In this document: positions 40,712 to 52,789 of the stretch, piece after piece
Layout: each line of letters opens with the position of its first letter
Numbering within the stretch: the first letter of the stretch is position 1
NCBI RefSeq assembly: GCF_031877795.1
Contig: NC_133938.1
Span: forward strand, 11,688,920 to 11,752,919
Direction: 5' to 3'
DNA length: 64,000 bases
Source of the DNA: Strix aluco
Lineage: Eukaryota > Chordata > Aves > Strigiformes > Strigidae
Notes under the pieces: generated by a model
What the model was told of the DNA's origin: nothing
The model's database searches: none
Seen by the model: only the letters and a program-made list of their open reading frames with translations
Translations under genes and position numbers: made by a program

Positions 40712-42491
40712 GTCAGCATACAAGGATCTTGTGTTTATCAGCTATAGTTTGTACATGAACAAGTACAATGTGTAATGCAGTGCAAGAGTCATGAATTGCC
40801 TTGTTCTAGTGAAGAATTAATCGTTAAGTGACTGTTGTGACAAAGATGCTGCTGGGCAGATGAGGAGCACATTACACAGAAGCATGCCAACTTTTTTGAA
40901 AATACTTTTCTATCAGAAGTATGATAAGAATGGGGAAGGAAAGAAAGGGTTTTCTCAGCTCCCTAATGAGGAAGTGGCTGCAACCATGGCGAGATGGTAC
41001 AGAAGACTTTGTTTTAAGAACCTGATATCCTCTTCTTCTTTCACTCTTTAGGGAGCTCTAGGCAGGAGGGCTGTCTTGATGGCTTTGCCTTGTGTTTGTC
41101 AGTGTGTAACATCAGTGAATTAAGGTGATAGAAAAGATCTAAGGCATTTATAAATGTAGTTCCATCAGCTCTATTTAGAAATTCTTCCAATATCCTGTTT
41201 CTCAGTCTGCATGTAAATGTAAGGCCTTAACTGTAAATTGCTCAGGTGTTCTGAATCTCTGAACCAGTGCTCTTCATTTGCACACCTGGAGTGTTTCAGA
41301 AAGTCTTATGAAAGTCATGTCAGTGTTGATTCTGGTTGAGTCTTAGAGCTGCAAACAAGTACTATCCAAGGTCAGGAAGAATTTCCTCCTCCTTCTTGTA
41401 GTTGTTTCAGTATCATGAAGTAAATGTGTACCAGAGCAGGCTTTCCTCACTAAAATGGCTGATACTGAGGTCTGAGAATCAGGGAGATGGTTTTCTCTTC
41501 CTGGGTGAAGACTAACAGCTATAAAAGCTTGGTTGGCAGCGGCCCCAGGGGTTGTGCCAGTTAGCCCAGGATTTGACAGGATCTCAAACATCATCAAATC
41601 CAGGCCTCTGCTACTGCAGAAACCTTTTTGTAATACTGTGTGCTGTTATGATTAATATAATCCTATTCCTATTGGTGCCTTGCTACTGAAGCTAAAGATT
41701 TTCTTCTGGCTCTGTGGTTTCTGTTGTTAACCTGTCCCAAATTTTCACATTCTTTGTACTGATGCTTGCCTACTCCACGTAATTTACAGCAAAGCCTTAA
41801 TGTCTGTGGGGTCTCTTTCTGTTCTTAGGGGTGCACTGTCATCCGCTACACGGCTCCATGGAGGATGATATTCTTCTCGGAGACCTTTGGCATCAGATCC
41901 CTCCAGACCCCAGCCAGGCAACTCCTGGAGCTGCTCTTTGACTACAGTGTTGAAAACAGACCAGTTCTTTTTCATGTTTTTAGCAATGGTGGTGTCATGC
42001 TGTACCGTTACATCATTGAGGCTCTCCACACTCACAAGCCATTTAAGAACCTCAAAGTGGCAGGCACCATTTTTGATAGTGCCCCTGGCAGAAGAAACTT
42101 GAGAGGAGGCCTTCGTGCCTTGGCAACTGTCTTAGTATCCACGAATGTGCTGCTGAAGTATTTCCTCTTATTCGCTTTTGCTACTACAGCGGTCGTGCTG
42201 CGGATCTTGCTGTACCCGTTGACCCGCTTCATCCATGAGAGCCATTACGACGCCCTGCTGAAAGCGCCCTCGCGGTGGCCTGAGCTTTACCTCTATTCCG
42301 AAGCTGATGCCATCATCGAGGCCAGTGAAGTTAAGCACATGGCTGATGCCCGACAGCAGCTCGGTGTCTCTGTGAAGGCTGTAGGCTTCTCGGATTCAGC
42401 TCACGTCAGCCATATGCGGGCGTATCCCACCTATTACAGCAACCTCTGTACGACTTTCCTGTCTGACTGTGTCGGGGGCTCACCTCTGTAG
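39253..42491 (+). CDS. TMEM53: Transmembrane protein 53 (NET4), DUF829 family
   Basis: Nuclear-envelope protein with an alpha/beta-hydrolase-like DUF829 fold, reported to restrain BMP-SMAD signalling (family knowledge). The three coding exons are 39253-39307, 39874-39986 and 41829-42491. Phases join to 276 aa against 277 in human. Exon 2 gives QPVVILLGWAGCQDKYLAKY. Exon 3 gives GCTVIRYTAPWRMIFFSETF, then LFHVFSNGGVMLYRY, which holds the nucleophile-elbow-like SNGG, then GTIFDSAPG. A hydrophobic segment lies at about residues 163-187. SRWPELYLYS, DSAHVSH and YPTYYSNLC follow near the C-terminus. The Kozak context is good (GCCGCCATGG). The N-terminal 18 codons of exon 1 show no similarity to human, as expected for that variable end. 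Confidence 0.96.
40681..40708. repeat. Poly-T tract in TMEM53 intron 2
   Basis: An uninterrupted run of about 28 T. It may be a slippage-prone homopolymer or the tail of a reverse-oriented insertion, but no recognisable element body adjoins it. A second T run, of 24, lies in the TMEM53 3' UTR at about 42594-42617. Confidence 0.7.
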
Positions 42492-43183
42492 TGGTGTAAT
42501 GACCTTCAATGCTTGCCTCTGCTTTGCTCAGCTTGTATGGGAAATGTCACCCCCTTTGCGTCTTTGGAGGGAGGGAAGTAGAGACTTCATAGCTTTTTTT
42601 TTTTTTTTTTTTTTTTTCTCTCCCCACACCATCTACAAGTCTGAAAGCCTCCAGGCTGGCCTTTGGACAAGCCACCTTATAGCACAAAGTAGATATGGAT
42701 TAAGTTAAAGTACTGAAGGTGAAATCCTAGCATGGTTGAACTTGATGTGCTTTACCAAGGTGTCACAGACCAGAATTTCACACACTGTTACTTGTTTCTT
42801 CCTGTCTCCTATTGTTCTCTGCTTTCCATGTTGTCTTCTCGTCCCTGATGTCCAGTGTGCATGTTTTGCTGCCTTGTACTGATTTTACAGTACAGCTCTT
42901 CCACGTCTTTGTTTTTTTCCTCTCTGCCATTTCTTTTCTTTTGCAGTGAGCAAACAGCAGCAGTTCTGCAGGACTTTTCTCTTTTCCTGGTGCATCCCAG
43001 CTCTTGTTATACTCCTTGTTGGAGATCAGGCTGAGAAACCAAGTATAAGACCTGGAAAAGGTGTGTGCAGGGCAGTATGACCAGACTGTCATCTGGTTTC
43101 ATTAAATAGCTGAGATAGAGCAGTCAAAGCTCTGATCCTCAGTGGGAGCTCAAATGTTTGTGATAACTTTTGTGTTCTTCAGC

Positions 43184-44111
43184 TGTGCTGACTTTGAGTG
43201 AGTGGCGGGGTTTTTGATAGCAGGGGAGGGGTCTACAGCTGTGGCTCCCTGTGAGAAGCTTCTTGAAGCTCCCTTGGCTCCAAGTCAGACCTGCCTCTGT
43301 GCCAAGGCTGAGCCAGTTAGTGATGGTGGACGCACCTCTGCGATAAAATATTTAAGAAGGGGAGCCTGGGAGGAGGAGTTGGGAGTTGTGAGGAGGACAG
43401 CTATGCAAACACTGAGGTCAGTGGAAGGAAGGAGGAGGAAGGGGGGAGAGTAGCGCTGGTGCAGCCCCCCTGCAGCCTGTGGTGAGAGGGCAGGTCTGTC
43501 CCCCCGCCACCCATGGAGGTCACCAGTGGAGCAGATGCAGACCAGCGGCCTGTGCGGGGCCCCATGCCCATGCCAGAGCAGCTCGGGGAGAGCTGCAGCC
43601 CGTGGGAAGGAGTCATGTTGGAGAAAGTTGTGGAGGACTGTCTCCCTTGAGAGGGGAACTACACTGGAGCAGAGGAGGAATGCAAGTCTGTCCATCCCCA
43701 CCTCCACCCCATCCCCCTCTCCTTGAGGAGGAAGAAGCAGGGGGAATGACTGCACCCCTCACTTCCTGCCCCCTGCACCTCTGGTGGGGAGGAGGTAGAG
43801 AAATTGGGAGCAAAGCTGAGTCTGGGAAGAAGGAAGGGGTGGGGGGAAGGTGTTTTTAAGATATAGTAATGCTTCTCATTGTCCCACTCTGTTAAGTGTT
43901 GTTGTTAGCATCTGAATTAAATTTATGTTCTTTTATTTCCCTTAACGAGTCTGTCTTTTGCCTGTGACTATAATGGGAGAGTCATCCCTCTCTGTCCTTA
44001 TCTTGATTCCTGAGCCTTTTGCTTTATTTTCTCCTTCCCAGCACTGGGGAGGAAGTGGGGAGTGAGTGGCTCCTGTGGTGCTCAGTTGCCCTCTGGGCTC
44101 AAACCATGACA
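43184..44111 (+). mobile_element. Second solitary LTR of a related avian endogenous retrovirus family (fossil)
   Basis: The layout parallels the element at 28076-29188: a GTGAGAAGCTTCTTGAAGCT segment, a TATTTAAGAAGGGG promoter-like block at about 43349, the GAGCAG-rich middle, and a closing AAACCATGACA. The outer ends differ from the first copy, so it belongs to a related subfamily. There is no internal region, so it is a solo LTR. It appears older or more altered than the first copy. It lies downstream of TMEM53 in the same orientation. Confidence 0.65.
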
Positions 44112-47100
44112 GTCCAAAAGACTGAAGTTAACTTTTTTGAATGTGTCTTGTGTTTTGTTTCTCTTCCTTCCAGTCTTTTGTGTGTTTTCCTGAGTAGTTT
44201 TTCTTTCTTGGAAAACAGCTCATTTATTACTGTGTGTCTTTGAGCAGCCTATATTGTGCATCTGGAAATGCAGGGAAACTGGCACAGCTGTAACCCAAAA
44301 GACCTCAGAAATAGAAAGGTGGAACTGCAGAGAAAAATGAAACTGTCTCTTGGAGCTATGATTTATGCTGGGTGTTTCTTAAATCACTTCCAAACCACAA
44401 ATGATCATGAAATTTGATGTTTTTCCCATAATGTTCTCTTCAGATGATCAGTCTTTGCTGTCTGTGCAGCGGGTACTAGTAATACAAGAAATTACTTCCT
44501 TCCACCTAGTGAAAAAGTAGCTCATTGCCCTGTACTTCAGCCATGTTTGGTTTTGGGTTTTGTTGTTTATTTGGGGGAGAAGCGGGGATAAAGAGAGCAG
44601 AGCCTGCTAATATGTTTGTGCCATGTCACAGCACTGCAAGCTAATGAATAATGTGGCGGACAGGATTAGCCAACTTTAAATTCCTAAAGATTGCCAGGAT
44701 CGGGCTCTGGAGGGCTGTGATACGGGCCTGTTTGAACAGGGGGCTGCCCTCAAGAGGTAGGAACGTAACAAGCACGAGGCTTTTTATAGATGTCTGCTGC
44801 CTGTGGGCTGCTGTGCTTGTCTTGCCCACCCTTAGGGTGCTGTCATCCACAATTACAAAGCACTTGCTGTTCTGAATCAAAATGCAGGGGGAGGTCTCTT
44901 GGGAAGCACTAAAATAATTTGGAAGTTTAAAACAAGAACCACAATGCCTCATAGAAGTGGAAGCAGGGGTGAGGTGTGGTCAGTGGCCGGCACAACTGTG
45001 TTTCGCAGGCTAGCGTGGCAACACTTATTTAAAGCAAAGAATAACCCCATGTTAGGCATGGTTTTAAAGGGTGGACTGGGTTGTATAAGATAGCAGAGAA
45101 TTAACTGGAAAAGGTGCTGATGGCCTGGTTTGTCTTCAATTTTTTTAAAGCAAAAACTGGCTCCGGGTACAGGAGCTCTTGTTGTTCGGGGTCCAGTCTT
45201 CTGTCGGTGTGATCCCAGTTTCAGCTTCCACCAAGATGAGCTGTGAGGGCTACGCTGCGGTAAGATAGCCTTCAGCCTGCCACTTTTCATGACGAAATTC
45301 TTGTTCCTAGGGTTTGGACCTGTAAAATCCAGGCATGGTCCCCTATCCCCAGAAATCCCATCAGAGATCTCCCAGCTTTTTAAATCAGGCTCCTGGTTTG
45401 GGCTGTCAGTGCCGTAACTCCTGAGCCGTGATCCGTTTGCCTGCCTTCCTGGAGAGCTGGGCTGCGTCTTCTGAGCATCCAGCCTGCTTGTGGCACTGTG
45501 AAAACTCTTAGGGAGCAGAGGTGATAAAGGTTATTTAACTAGCTCTTGCCCTCATGCTGGTTTCTGTGGGTTCAGTATTTACAGAACAGTTAAACACTCC
45601 ATAATGTACGCCTCTGAATTAATACAGTTGTGCTGGGCTGGGAATCTGCTGTTCCTGTTTATTGCCGTGGGTGTTGAACTTCTATTTAAGGACTCAGGCT
45701 GTGGTGGAGTGTGGCTGGCAGGAGCTGGAGCTAAACCCTCCGTCCCTGTGCAATGGGATGGCAAAGATCCCTCCGGGAAGAGCCTCACGCATGTCAGCTA
45801 TACCTTCCATCCCTACCTTCACCTCCCTGCCACGGGATTGCTGCTCCCCCAACTCAGTCCAGCTCTGCTCCACCTCCCCGCTTTCCAGAGCAGCAGGCAG
45901 GGAGCGGGTGCTGCCTGCAGGAGCTCCACTGTCAGAGGTGCCCTGTGCTACATAAGCGGGAACCAGCTCACAGGCATTTCCAGTGCTGCAAAACTGGCTT
46001 GAAATTCAGGGGTAATTTGTGTACACACCTCTCTAAGGGGAGGAGGGATCTTGAGCGAGCCAGTGATTTACAGAGGAAGTCATCAGCACCAGTCTTCTGG
46101 GTGGGTTTCATTTTCCATGTCGCAGCAAGTTTTAATGATGATTATGAGCAGTGTGTTAAATGTATTGTGTGATATATTGCCCTCTTACCTATACAGCATG
46201 TATATTTCCCCCACCCCCTTCTGCCCTCTTTATTTCTGTTGCTTGTTATTTGAAACAGAAGGTTAATAACCTGGAGCCTGAGGGCACACAGCCAAGAACT
46301 GATCCAAGCACTACTGGATTTAAAAAAAAAAAAACCAACCCAGCCTCAAACCCTTAATCCTTGCTAAACTGTCACAGTTTGGTGCAACTTATGTTCCTAA
46401 AGAGCTTCAGTCTGAACACTGGAAGCCAAAGGTTGGGATATTTTGGCAATCCAAGTAAATCTGAGATGAGCTATGGGAGGAGTATTGCAGATCTGATTTT
46501 TGGGAGACAAAATGCAGCATCTCTGGGTTTGTCTCGTGGTCTGGGAGCAGGATGTGGCACTGGCAATCTCTGCCTGGGGAGCCTGGAGCAACTTGTCCTG
46601 CAGTCCAGCCCTCTTGCGTGGACGGTGGAGCAGTGTGGGTGAAACACCAGCGGTGGTAGGAGAGGAGGATGCCCAGGGGCCAGCTGCTGCCATTGCACAT
46701 TTCCCACCTAGGTTCATTTTGCAAGAGCGCAGATTAAGCTTTTCTCACCAACAAAAGCCATCTGTGTTTCCTATGAGGGAGCTGGCTGCTGCCTCACTCC
46801 CCTGTGCTGCCTTCTCTCCCCAGGCAGTGGTGATGTTACAGGAAGGTTTTAAAAAAGAAAAAAAAAAAAAGCCTCTTAGTTAGTGGTCGGGGTGGTCGTG
46901 TGGCTGGGCTGGAGGGTGTCTGTGCTGCCAGGGTGCCCTGTGGCACCGGGAGAGGCTGTGGTGGGGACCATGATCCAGCCCAGCTGGGGGTCACGTTTTG
47001 GAGCAGGGGGGAGCATCTTGCAGCGCAAGTAATTCAAACCAAGCCCCTGCATGAAGACTGACCTGTGTCCACACCTGGTAAAGGTTTTAAAATGAGCCTT

Positions 47101-48699
47101 TTGTGTGTTGAGGCGGCAAATTGCATACGGGCTGAGGCTCCATCTTTGTACGTGCTGGGATGCTGCAGGCGTATGTGCGAAGCTCTGCCACCGATGGAAA
47201 AGTGTGGACAGCCAGAAATGGAACCGAGCAACCCAACCCCAGGTGCTGCTTCCTAGAAAACGAGGTGGGGAGGGGTGAGGCTGGTCCCCATCTCCCCGTG
47301 GAGGTGATGGAGAAGGGAGCTGTCGGAGGGCCTCCCGTGGGATGCTCCGGCCCGGGAAGGAGCAGCACTCCACGAGGTGGCAGCAGGACCCCTCTTTCCT
47401 GCGTGGAGAGATTTCTAGTTTAGGAGACAAGCAGAGCAGATGCTGGAGACGATCCCAACAGCACAGCTTGGCCCAGCACTTCTGCGTGCCTGAGAGCATC
47501 TCCCACAAAAAGTCTCCTCTCCAGGCAAGGAAAAAGACCATCAAGAACAAACTCCAATGATGAGAAGATCGTGAGTTAATGTAGACCAGCATCCAGCTCT
47601 AAAGCTGCCTGCTCTGAGAAGTTGTACTAGATCCTATCTTTCAGCTTTAACTGAATGTTAAAAACAAAAGTCTCATGGCAGGAATAGCTTTACTGACCTT
47701 CCCACGTTAGCAGGCCAGGTCACGTCACTTCCCTCTCCATCACCCAGAGAGGACTATCTATTTCTTAAGCAAATCTGCAATATTGTGGTCAGACAGACCA
47801 TGGTCCTACTTCTGGAAACCCCACAAATCAGGACTGTGGAGCTCCCTTGGGTTCCCTGTAGCCCCCAGCCCTGGGGAGGGAGCTGAGCTTAGTGTTGCTC
47901 TCTGAAAAGGCTGTCAGGACCCCCCAGCACACAGGGCTGGGGGCTTGGGGGGTAGTTAGGAGACAGGATAGCACAAATGGGGGCCACAGCCAATAGCTGA
48001 ACCACCCCCCCACCCCCCCTGCGCACCCTATGCACAGCTCCTGCAGCCAGACGGGGCATAGGCAAGGGAGACGGTGCCTCACTGGGAAGCTGCTTGCTCT
48101 GCCTGCCCGGCATCCCCCCATTCCCTTCACTTTGAACTTGAGCCCCCATCCCCTCATCTCTGCATCCTCACATGGCTGCAAGCCCACCCCAGCACTGCTG
48201 GCTGGAGACGGGCTGCCCGGGCAGGGCTGGGGAGGACAGAGGTGCGCACAGCATCCTTCGGTCACCCTCCCAAACCCATGGGGGCTGAGGCTGGGAGAGC
48301 TTGAGCAGCCCCTGCCCTCCCCGGGTGATGAATGAGCTGACAATAGGATATTGATAAGGAATTAACCTTGAGCCCTTCTTGCTTCAGTGTCAATAGAGCA
48401 GGAGCCAAGTACACACGTTTGATTGGAAATCTGTGTTTGGCCTCTGCCGCCTCTGCGCCCATCGATGTGGAGCAGAATGTGAACTGCCCTGCTGCCCCTT
48501 CCCTGGCAGGTCCCCCCTGCCCCCTGGTGAGACCCTCTCAGCTCCCCCAGCCAGCAGCTGCTGGGCTTGACCACGGGCACCCGGCTCTATGGGGCTGCAG
48601 CAGCCCTTGTGCCCCCCACCCAGCATGTGGGGGGCTGTGTACCAGGGCCCCCTGGTCCCCCAAAGGGCCTGTGCCCATCCCGCTTTGGCCTCCACTCCC
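44112..48699. other. Intergenic stretch between TMEM53 and RNF220
   Basis: No gene is supported. Open frames up to 238 codons lack homology I can recognise and sit in GC-rich, low-conservation sequence. Short A runs occur at about 46320 and 46850. The AT/GC-balanced block at about 44600-44930 is a possible conserved noncoding element. Confidence 0.4.
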
Positions 48700-48945
48700 A
48701 GCGTTTGTTTAATTAAGTGTTTTGCCTAATGGGATTGCCTCATTTCCATAACAAACTGGCGGGCTGTCATTAGGTGGGCTCCCTCATTCATTACTGTTAA
48801 TTAGATATGGATCCCCCAGAAGGCGGCGCGGGGTGATGAACGAGGCCCCTGACACACGCTATTACACATTAGCATTTTCTCAATACATCCGATACATCAC
48901 GGCCCTCCGCTTCCTAAAGATATTTTAAATAAAATATTAGCAGCC
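48700..48945. promoter_or_regulatory. Candidate conserved noncoding element dense in homeodomain cores
   Basis: An AT-rich block in a GC-rich setting holds many TAAT/ATTA cores: TTTAATTAAG (48709), CCTAATGGGATTG (48725), GTCATTAGG (48766), TTACTGTTAATTAG (48791), TATTACACATTAGC (48860) and AAATATTAGC (48932). This is the composition of vertebrate developmental enhancers. Function is inferred from motif density only. Confidence 0.4.
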
Positions 48946-49699
48946 TGCTGCGGGGTGGGTGGAGGGGGAGGGAGGGAGGGTTCCTGCCCCTCACCCTGGC
49001 CTCAGGCCTCGGCTGGGCTGAAAGCGGACTGGAGAGCGGCTGAGGTGCTCTGCTGCTCCCTGCCAGCCAACAAACCAGCCAAATCCACCCCTTTCCCCAT
49101 CCTTGCCACAGCAGATGGGAAGAGGTCCCTGACATCCCTGCTGACCCCTGCCCCCCCATCCTGGGGACCCCCCAGCACTCCTTCCCTGGGGGAGCAGCCA
49201 TGGGGAGGGGTTTGAAAACACCCCATTGACCCGTCTGCAAAATGTTTGTAAACCAAAAGCGTTGGCGCCAGCCCCATGCCGGGGGGAACCTGACCTCTAC
49301 CCCCCCAGCCCCGGCAGCCTCCCAGTCCCCGTTGTCGGGGGTAACCCTATACTGTGCTGGTGGCCCCTAATGCAGGACGTATAGATCTGTTGGGGCTGGA
49401 GCCTCCTGCCCCCAACTAATGCAGCCGATGAGACTTCATTATGGGGGTGTCCCCTGAGGAGTGCCCTTCGCCCTGCCCTCCTGGCTCTACGGGGGGGGGG
49501 GACAAGTTGGGGGGACCCCATCCGTGGTGGGGCAGAGATGCATCTGTCCCTGCATCTGTCCCTGCACCCCAAATAACAAGACCAGGGCTCCCCTTCGGGA
49601 CATTACCCACATCCAGGGGCTGCAGCATGTGGCGGGGGGGGATGCCTCCTCCACTGCCTCTGGCCTGCGAAGGGAAACACAGAAAGGTGGAAAGCGCCC

Positions 49700-52600
49700 G
49701 AGAAGATTTATACTTGTTTAATTAATGTCAAATGTAGTTTACAAACGGGAGTGACAAGTACCTCTTTGTATAATATACACTGACACACAATCATCGACAC
49801 ACCGGAATATCGCTTTGTGCAACTGGGATTCTTTGGGCAAAGATAGGTAACTCCGATATTTCAATTTTTTTTTTTTTTTAAATCATTTAAACTCATTACA
49901 GAAGAGGGGAAGCGGCGGATGCCTGTTACAAACCGGGATGCTTCTCTCCCCAGCCTTCCCCCTGCAGCCCCCCCTTGAAAACAGGGGATGGCTTTATAAT
50001 TAAAACAAAAAATAAACAAAAAATAACCCCCAAAACAAAGAACCAATGACTAGTTACATATGGTTTTACACATACGTACATAGAGCACACGGCTGGTCCA
50101 CAACACCCGCCAGAAAGCCTGGCTCCCTCCCAGGGCCTATTTCCAAGGAAGGGCTGGGGTGGGGTGTCCTGCCCTCTCCCCCTTCCCGCTGCCTCTCACA
50201 CCCACACACTGCACCCTCTCCAAATCCACCTCTGAGACCTCAGCACCGGCACCCAGGCACCGCAGCCCTGGCTGGGTGTCACTCACAGCCCAGCCATGCC
50301 CCCCCAGTTTTTCCCCCCTTTACAAACCCAGACCCAAGTTCTGCACGCCTGTCCTTTCCCTGCCCGAGTGGTGCTGGCGGGAGGGTTACCCAGCAGTGAC
50401 AGCCTAATGCTGTGGCCCCTTCCCCTGCCCGCAGCCCCCCCCGGGGAGGCAGGACCCTCCGGGGCTGCCTCAGCTTCCTCTGGTCCCTGGGAGCTCTGCA
50501 GGGATGTGCCCCTAAGCGGGGGAAACTGCAGCTCTCTTGGTCTCAGAGGCCACCACACTGCTACGAGCTTGGAGACCTGGGAAACTCTCAATTAGGAATT
50601 GTCATTTTTTGCCAAGATGCTTATAAAATACAACTCCTTCCATAGTTTTTTTTTTTTTTTTTCCAGTGCAGTGGGATCCTTCTGAAATCACTCAGGAGAT
50701 GCCAAGGACAGCTGCTGCCCCCTGCAAAACAGCATCATGCTCAGGGCAGAGCAGTGGTGAAGAGACTGTCACCCCAATGCCTCCTGCCTCCCCAGCCCTT
50801 CCCTCTCCAGAATCACCCTGGCAGCCCAGCGGCACCAGGGTCCCAGCTCCAAACCCCTCATCCACTGCTATTTCCAGACTATCTTAAAATGCCCCAGCCA
50901 TGTTGTGCTGCCAGGTGGGATCTGCTGGGAAAGACCCTGCAGGAGCAGGGGGAGATGAGCTTCCCCATCTCTGACTTCTGGTTTCGGGGAGCTGGCACCT
51001 TGCAACTGCCTGGGGAGCCAAGACAGGGCTGCCCTGCGTGGGGCTGGGAGACGTCAGGACATGGGGCGTGTGTTCGCCTTGGGAAATGGATCAGTATCTG
51101 TTTCTTGGGTCCTGAAAATAAAAAAAAATAAATCAACAAAATAACAGGCCAGATGGCAGCTTTGGTTAAGGCTGAGGGTATGGGAGACAGGGACAAGCAT
51201 GAAGGACTGCGTGGAAGAAGCTGGGGCTCCGGGGAACCTCTGGCTCTGGCTGGAAGCCTCTCTGCTCGCAGCAGCCTGCAGGCAAGCCCTGGGGGTGGCC
51301 ATGGGGACCAGGCAGGGCTGGCCTGGCTCTCTGCCCTAGTGCCAAAACTTCTTTTGCCAAACGTAGGTTCCGGGCGAGCGGGACCTGGGCAGGGCTGGCT
51401 CTGCAGGGCTTGCGTGTCTCTGCTGGGCAGCGCCGGGGCCCGCTGCAGCCAGCGAGGGAACCAGCAGAGCCTCTCCAGGCAAAGCCACCACAGCAGGGCC
51501 ATCCCGTCCCCTGCTACCCCTCCCCGTGCCCACCGTGTCCCCACCGTCCTGCCTTGGCAGCGGGCACCGGGAGCAGCTCGGGCATCCTCAGCCAGCGAAT
51601 GCTGCCGGAGGGGAGGAAAGCAAATCCAGGCAGGGGAGGGGAAGGGGCTACGGTCTTGGAGGAGGCACGAGGGGGTCAGCCGGACCCTCGAGCAGGCACT
51701 CCCGGCCGGGCAGAGGGCAGGGCCCTGGCAGGCTGCCTCCCTCCAGCTCCGCACCGTTTGCCCCTTCCCCAGCTGGGAAAGGCAAAGAGGGCTGAGCCAG
51801 ATCCCCCCGCCCTGCCCGGTCCCCCGGCGAGGAGTTAAAAGCCGTGTCTTTCCGGGGATAACGATTCTATTATAAATAGCCCCATTAGCTACAACTAATG
51901 ACAAAAATCCACCTCCTCTACTCCCCATAAGTTCTGTAAGTTATGGGCAATGCTACAGCCATTACTAAAAGCTGTTAACTTCATATCTGAATGAGGAAAT
52001 ATACACCACAGAACATTAAACCATTTATATTATATATATGTATATATATACTTTTTTTAAACTAATGACTTTAATGCCAAAACTTTGCTGAACCAAGAAA
52101 AATATGGGTTTAATGTTCTCTGTTCATTTTTTTTCTTCTTTAAAAAAAATACAACCCAAAAAAAAGAAAGGGAAACTTATTAGTATGTAATGTTTGAGTC
52201 TATCCCATTTATACACAACATTGTAAACATATATAATCTATATTACATGTGCTTCATTTCTGCCTGGGTGTGTTTTTTTTTTTCTTTAAACCTTTTTTTA
52301 TCACTAGAACACCACAAAAAACCGAAACAGAACCAAACCAAAAACCAAACCAAAATAAAAACAAAACAAAAAAACTGAACAAAGAACACAAGTTACAGGT
52401 TATTTAACATCTTTCTGTCAAGGGTCCCTTCCCCAGTCTCCTGGGGGCAGAGTGGTCAACAACACAGTCCAAAGGAGGGCTCACGAGCCATCCGTGATGC
52501 AAAGCCAGCTCCAGGGAACAGGTGGATGGGGAATACTGGTTTTAAAAAAGGGGACTTCACAACAAAGGGTTTGGTTTTGCCCGCTGCAGATGCTGAAGGA

Positions 52601-52789
52601 GGTCTCAACATGCGGGACCTGGGAGCCGAGGCTCCCCACTGCTCCTGTATCCTCGAGTCCGTGTCTGGAGTCTCTGGTTTGTTTCTCCTTTAAATTTTAA
52701 AACGTCTTTTTTTTGTTGCTGTCGTTCTTCTTCCCCTTGGTGTGATGAGCTGAGCCGAGTAGCTGGGTCCTGCCCTCCTGCTGGGTCCT
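49700..52789 (-). other. Probable long RNF220 3' UTR and downstream flank
   Basis: About 3 kb after the RNF220 stop (minus strand) has AT-rich, conserved-looking blocks at 51835-52280 and 49690-49880. ATTAAA-type signals on the minus strand occur at about 52068, 52112 and 49712, so the 3' end could be near 52060 or as far as 49700. A TA microsatellite lies at 52027-52050 and an A-rich AAAAC-like tract at 52312-52376. A 349-codon open frame at 50879-51928 has no recognisable homology and is taken as chance. Confidence 0.45.

Noticed and set aside
50879-51928. 349-codon open frame on the minus strand after RNF220
   Set aside because: It lies in the probable RNF220 3' UTR or flank, has biased composition and shows no recognisable domain.
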